This document shows positions 4,542 through 5,814 of a stretch of 5,814 bases of DNA, one piece after another (position 1 is the first letter of the stretch; every line of letters begins with the position of its first letter). The notes under the pieces were generated by a model. The model saw only the letters and a list, made by a program, of their open reading frames with translations, searched no databases and was not told where the DNA came from. The stretch is from the NCBI GenBank assembly GCA_020441225.1, contig JAGRMP010000094.1, forward strand, positions 608 through 6,421, read 5' to 3'. The DNA is from Maritimibacter sp. (lineage in GTDB: Bacteria; Pseudomonadota; Alphaproteobacteria; Rhodobacterales; Rhodobacteraceae). The position numbers and the translations under genes were made by a program.

Positions 4542-5182
4542 CCCTCACGCGCCTTTGCGAGCGCCGCCAGCGCGGCCCGGGCGCGGTCGAGGAACAGCGC
4601 CTTTTCCTCGCCCGGGGCGAGATGCAGCGCCGGGCCGAAAGTCACCGTGCAGATCAGCGGCACCGGCACAATCTCGCCCTTCGGCAGCACCGAGTTCAGG
4701 TTGTCGATCCACACCGGCACCAGGTCCACCTCGGGCCGTGCCGCGGCGAGATGGTAGAGCCCCGATTTGAACCCCAGCACCTTCTCCTCGGTCAGGTTGC
4801 GCATGCCCTCGGGGAAAAGGATCAGGCTCGCACCCTCGTCGAGCGCCGCCACCATCAGCGCCACCGGGTCCTCCGACGGATCGCGCGCGTCCCGGTCGCG
4901 GTTGATCAGCACCGCGTTCAGCACGTCGCGGCCGAAAAACGCCCGCATCCGGCTCTTCAGCCAGTAATCCGAGGCCGCCACCGGCCGCGTCGTCTCGCGC
5001 AGGAAATTGGGCAGCACTGCCCAGACGGTGGGGAAATCGGCGTTCGACGTGTGATTCGCGAAATAGACCCGTTGCCGCGGGATCGGCTCTATCCCGGCCC
5101 AGATCGCCCGCGGCGCCGTCAGCAGGCGCACGAACAGCACCAGCCCATGGCCCGCGATCGCAGCGATCAATCGTCTCAGCAC
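4538..5182 (-). CDS. PlsC-type lysophospholipid (1-acylglycerol-3-phosphate) acyltransferase
   Basis: 214 residues, membrane-associated by a hydrophobic N-terminal stretch (about 5-22). Acyltransferase blocks are seen in order: NHTSNAD (43-49) with catalytic His44 and Asp49, an INRDRDARD segment (93-101) at the place of block II, FPEGMRN (123-129) for phosphate-group binding, and VPVWI (155-159) as block IV. The family transfers an acyl group to lysophosphatidate to make phosphatidate, the substrate of the next gene's product. The start is GTG (5180-5182) with GGGAGG (5187-5192 on the other strand) about 4 nt upstream. It overlaps the cytidylyltransferase gene by ATGA. Exact substrate (lysophosphatidate or another lysolipid) cannot be told; the pairing favours phosphatidate synthesis. 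Confidence 0.9.
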   Translation of the reverse strand: MLRRLIAAIAGHGLVLFVRLLTAPRAIWAGIEPIPRQRVYFANHTSNADFPTVWAVLPNFLRETTRPVAASDYWLKSRMRAFFGRDVLNAVLINRDRDARDPSEDPVALMVAALDEGASLILFPEGMRNLTEEKVLGFKSGLYHLAAARPEVDLVPVWIDNLNSVLPKGEIVPVPLICTVTFGPALHLAPGEEKALFLDRARAALAALAKAREG

Positions 5183-5230
5183 GCGTCCCTCCCTGACGTG
5201 CCGGCACCCGGGTCCGGCGCGCAGAACCCG

Positions 5231-5264
5231 GGCGCGCCGGCGTCCTCCTCGCCTCCGGCGCGCC
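5231..5264 (-). terminator. 10-bp perfect hairpin between carbonic anhydrase and plsC-like gene
   Basis: GGCGCGCCGG (5231-5240) and CCGGCGCGCC (5255-5264) are perfect reverse complements around a 14-base loop. It starts 32 nt behind the carbonic anhydrase stop when read on the - strand, in the 114-nt gap before the acyltransferase gene. No U tract follows, so it may act as a transcript end or as an mRNA-stabilising structure. If it terminates, the acyltransferase gene needs its own promoter within 5183-5230, and none is evident. Confidence 0.45.
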
Positions 5265-5296
5265 GGTCTTGTCGGTTCCGGGCGGCGGTCCCCGGC

Positions 5297-5814
5297 CTAG
5301 ACCGGCTTGAAGCTCTCCGAAGTGGGGTCGAACCACCACAGCCCGCCTTCGCCGATGTCGTTCCAGATCCCGTGCAGCGTGAGCGCCTCGCTCTCCACCG
5401 CCTCGGCGACGAAGGGAAAAGTCATCAGATTGTCGAGCGAGACCCGCACCGCTTCCTTTTCGAGCGCATCGACGCAGGCGTCGCCCGAGCAGCTGCCCTT
5501 GACCCGGTTATAGCCCGGTTCGAGCAGGTCCATCCATCGGCCCACGAAACTCGACCCGGCAGCCAGCTCCGGCGCATTGCCCGTGGCCATGTCGTAAAAC
5601 CCGCGCACCCCGCCGCAGTTCGAATGACCCATGACGATGATATTCGCCACCTTGAGCGCCGTCACCGCGTATTCCACGGCCGCCGAGGTCCCGTGCTTCT
5701 GCCCGTCGGGCTCGTAGGGCGGCACCAGGTTGGCGATGTTGCGGTGGATGAAAAACTCGCCCTTGTCCGCGCCGAACAGCGAGGTGACATGCACCCGCGA
5801 ATCGCAGCACGAGA
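5297..5814 (-). CDS. Beta-carbonic anhydrase, 5' end outside window
   Basis: Zinc enzyme interconverting CO2 and bicarbonate in the cytoplasm; in bacteria it supplies bicarbonate to carboxylases and to carbamoyl phosphate and fatty acid synthesis. The frame is open to the window edge; about 171 residues are visible of roughly 210-220. All class landmarks are present: CDSR (5795-5806) with the zinc Cys and the catalytic Asp-Arg dyad, HRNIAN after it, then MGHSNCGGV with zinc ligands His (5624-5626) and Cys (5615-5617). The GTG at 5792-5794 and later ATG are internal, since the zinc-binding CDSR lies before them. The C-terminal part SLDNLMTFPFV and LHGIWNDIGEGGLWWFD is typical of the proteobacterial clade. 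It shares strand with, but is separated by a hairpin from, the phospholipid gene pair. Confidence 0.95.
   Translation of the reverse strand, partial: SCCDSRVHVTSLFGADKGEFFIHRNIANLVPPYEPDGQKHGTSAAVEYAVTALKVANIIVMGHSNCGGVRGFYDMATGNAPELAAGSSFVGRWMDLLEPGYNRVKGSCSGDACVDALEKEAVRVSLDNLMTFPFVAEAVESEALTLHGIWNDIGEGGLWWFDPTSESFKPV

Noticed and set aside
3621..4757. A 378-residue open frame on the + strand.
   Set aside because: Antisense shadow of the cytidylyltransferase and acyltransferase genes; rich in His, Arg, Gln and Pro, as is typical of reversed high-GC membrane-protein genes.

Overview
The window is high-GC DNA with GC-rich third codon positions. It looks like chromosome of an alphaproteobacterium, most likely a Rhodobacterales member (Rhodobacter/Paracoccus/Roseobacter relatives). 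That placement rests on codon style and protein family types, not on a database match.

Left part (1-1424, + strand): the 3' two-thirds or more of argF (ornithine carbamoyltransferase, arginine biosynthesis), then a complete isochorismatase-family cysteine hydrolase with its own strong Shine-Dalgarno and a possible promoter. A GC-rich stretch with several hairpins follows.

Middle part (about 1560-3470, + strand): the unusual region. It holds five small genes, four of them forming two copies of a two-gene cassette. A1 (68 aa) and B1 (73 aa) are paralogues of A2 (69 aa) and B2 (73 aa). Order, intergenic spacing, ribosome-binding context and protein motifs are all kept. A fifth gene (C, 58 aa, 2681-2857) sits just before the second cassette. 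Both A genes follow a small CGGCG-N3-CGCCG hairpin and an identical CTGGGGA ribosome-binding word exactly 7 nt before the start. Both B genes are followed by a perfect 10-bp inverted repeat. Short sequence words are shared between the DNA upstream of each cassette. None of the five proteins belongs to a family I recognise. They are basic, cytoplasmic-looking, and have no signal peptide or membrane segment.

Right part (3591-5814, - strand, convergent with the cassettes): a beta-carbonic anhydrase (its 5' end lies outside the window), a probable hairpin terminator, then a PlsC-type lysophospholipid acyltransferase. Its stop overlaps by 4 nt the start of a divergent CdsA-family phosphatidate cytidylyltransferase. 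The last two form a translationally coupled phospholipid pair: PlsC would make phosphatidate and the CdsA homologue would activate it to CDP-diacylglycerol.

The best candidate for something undescribed is the duplicated A-B small-protein cassette with its conserved leader structure and the companion gene C. The rest is ordinary metabolism.
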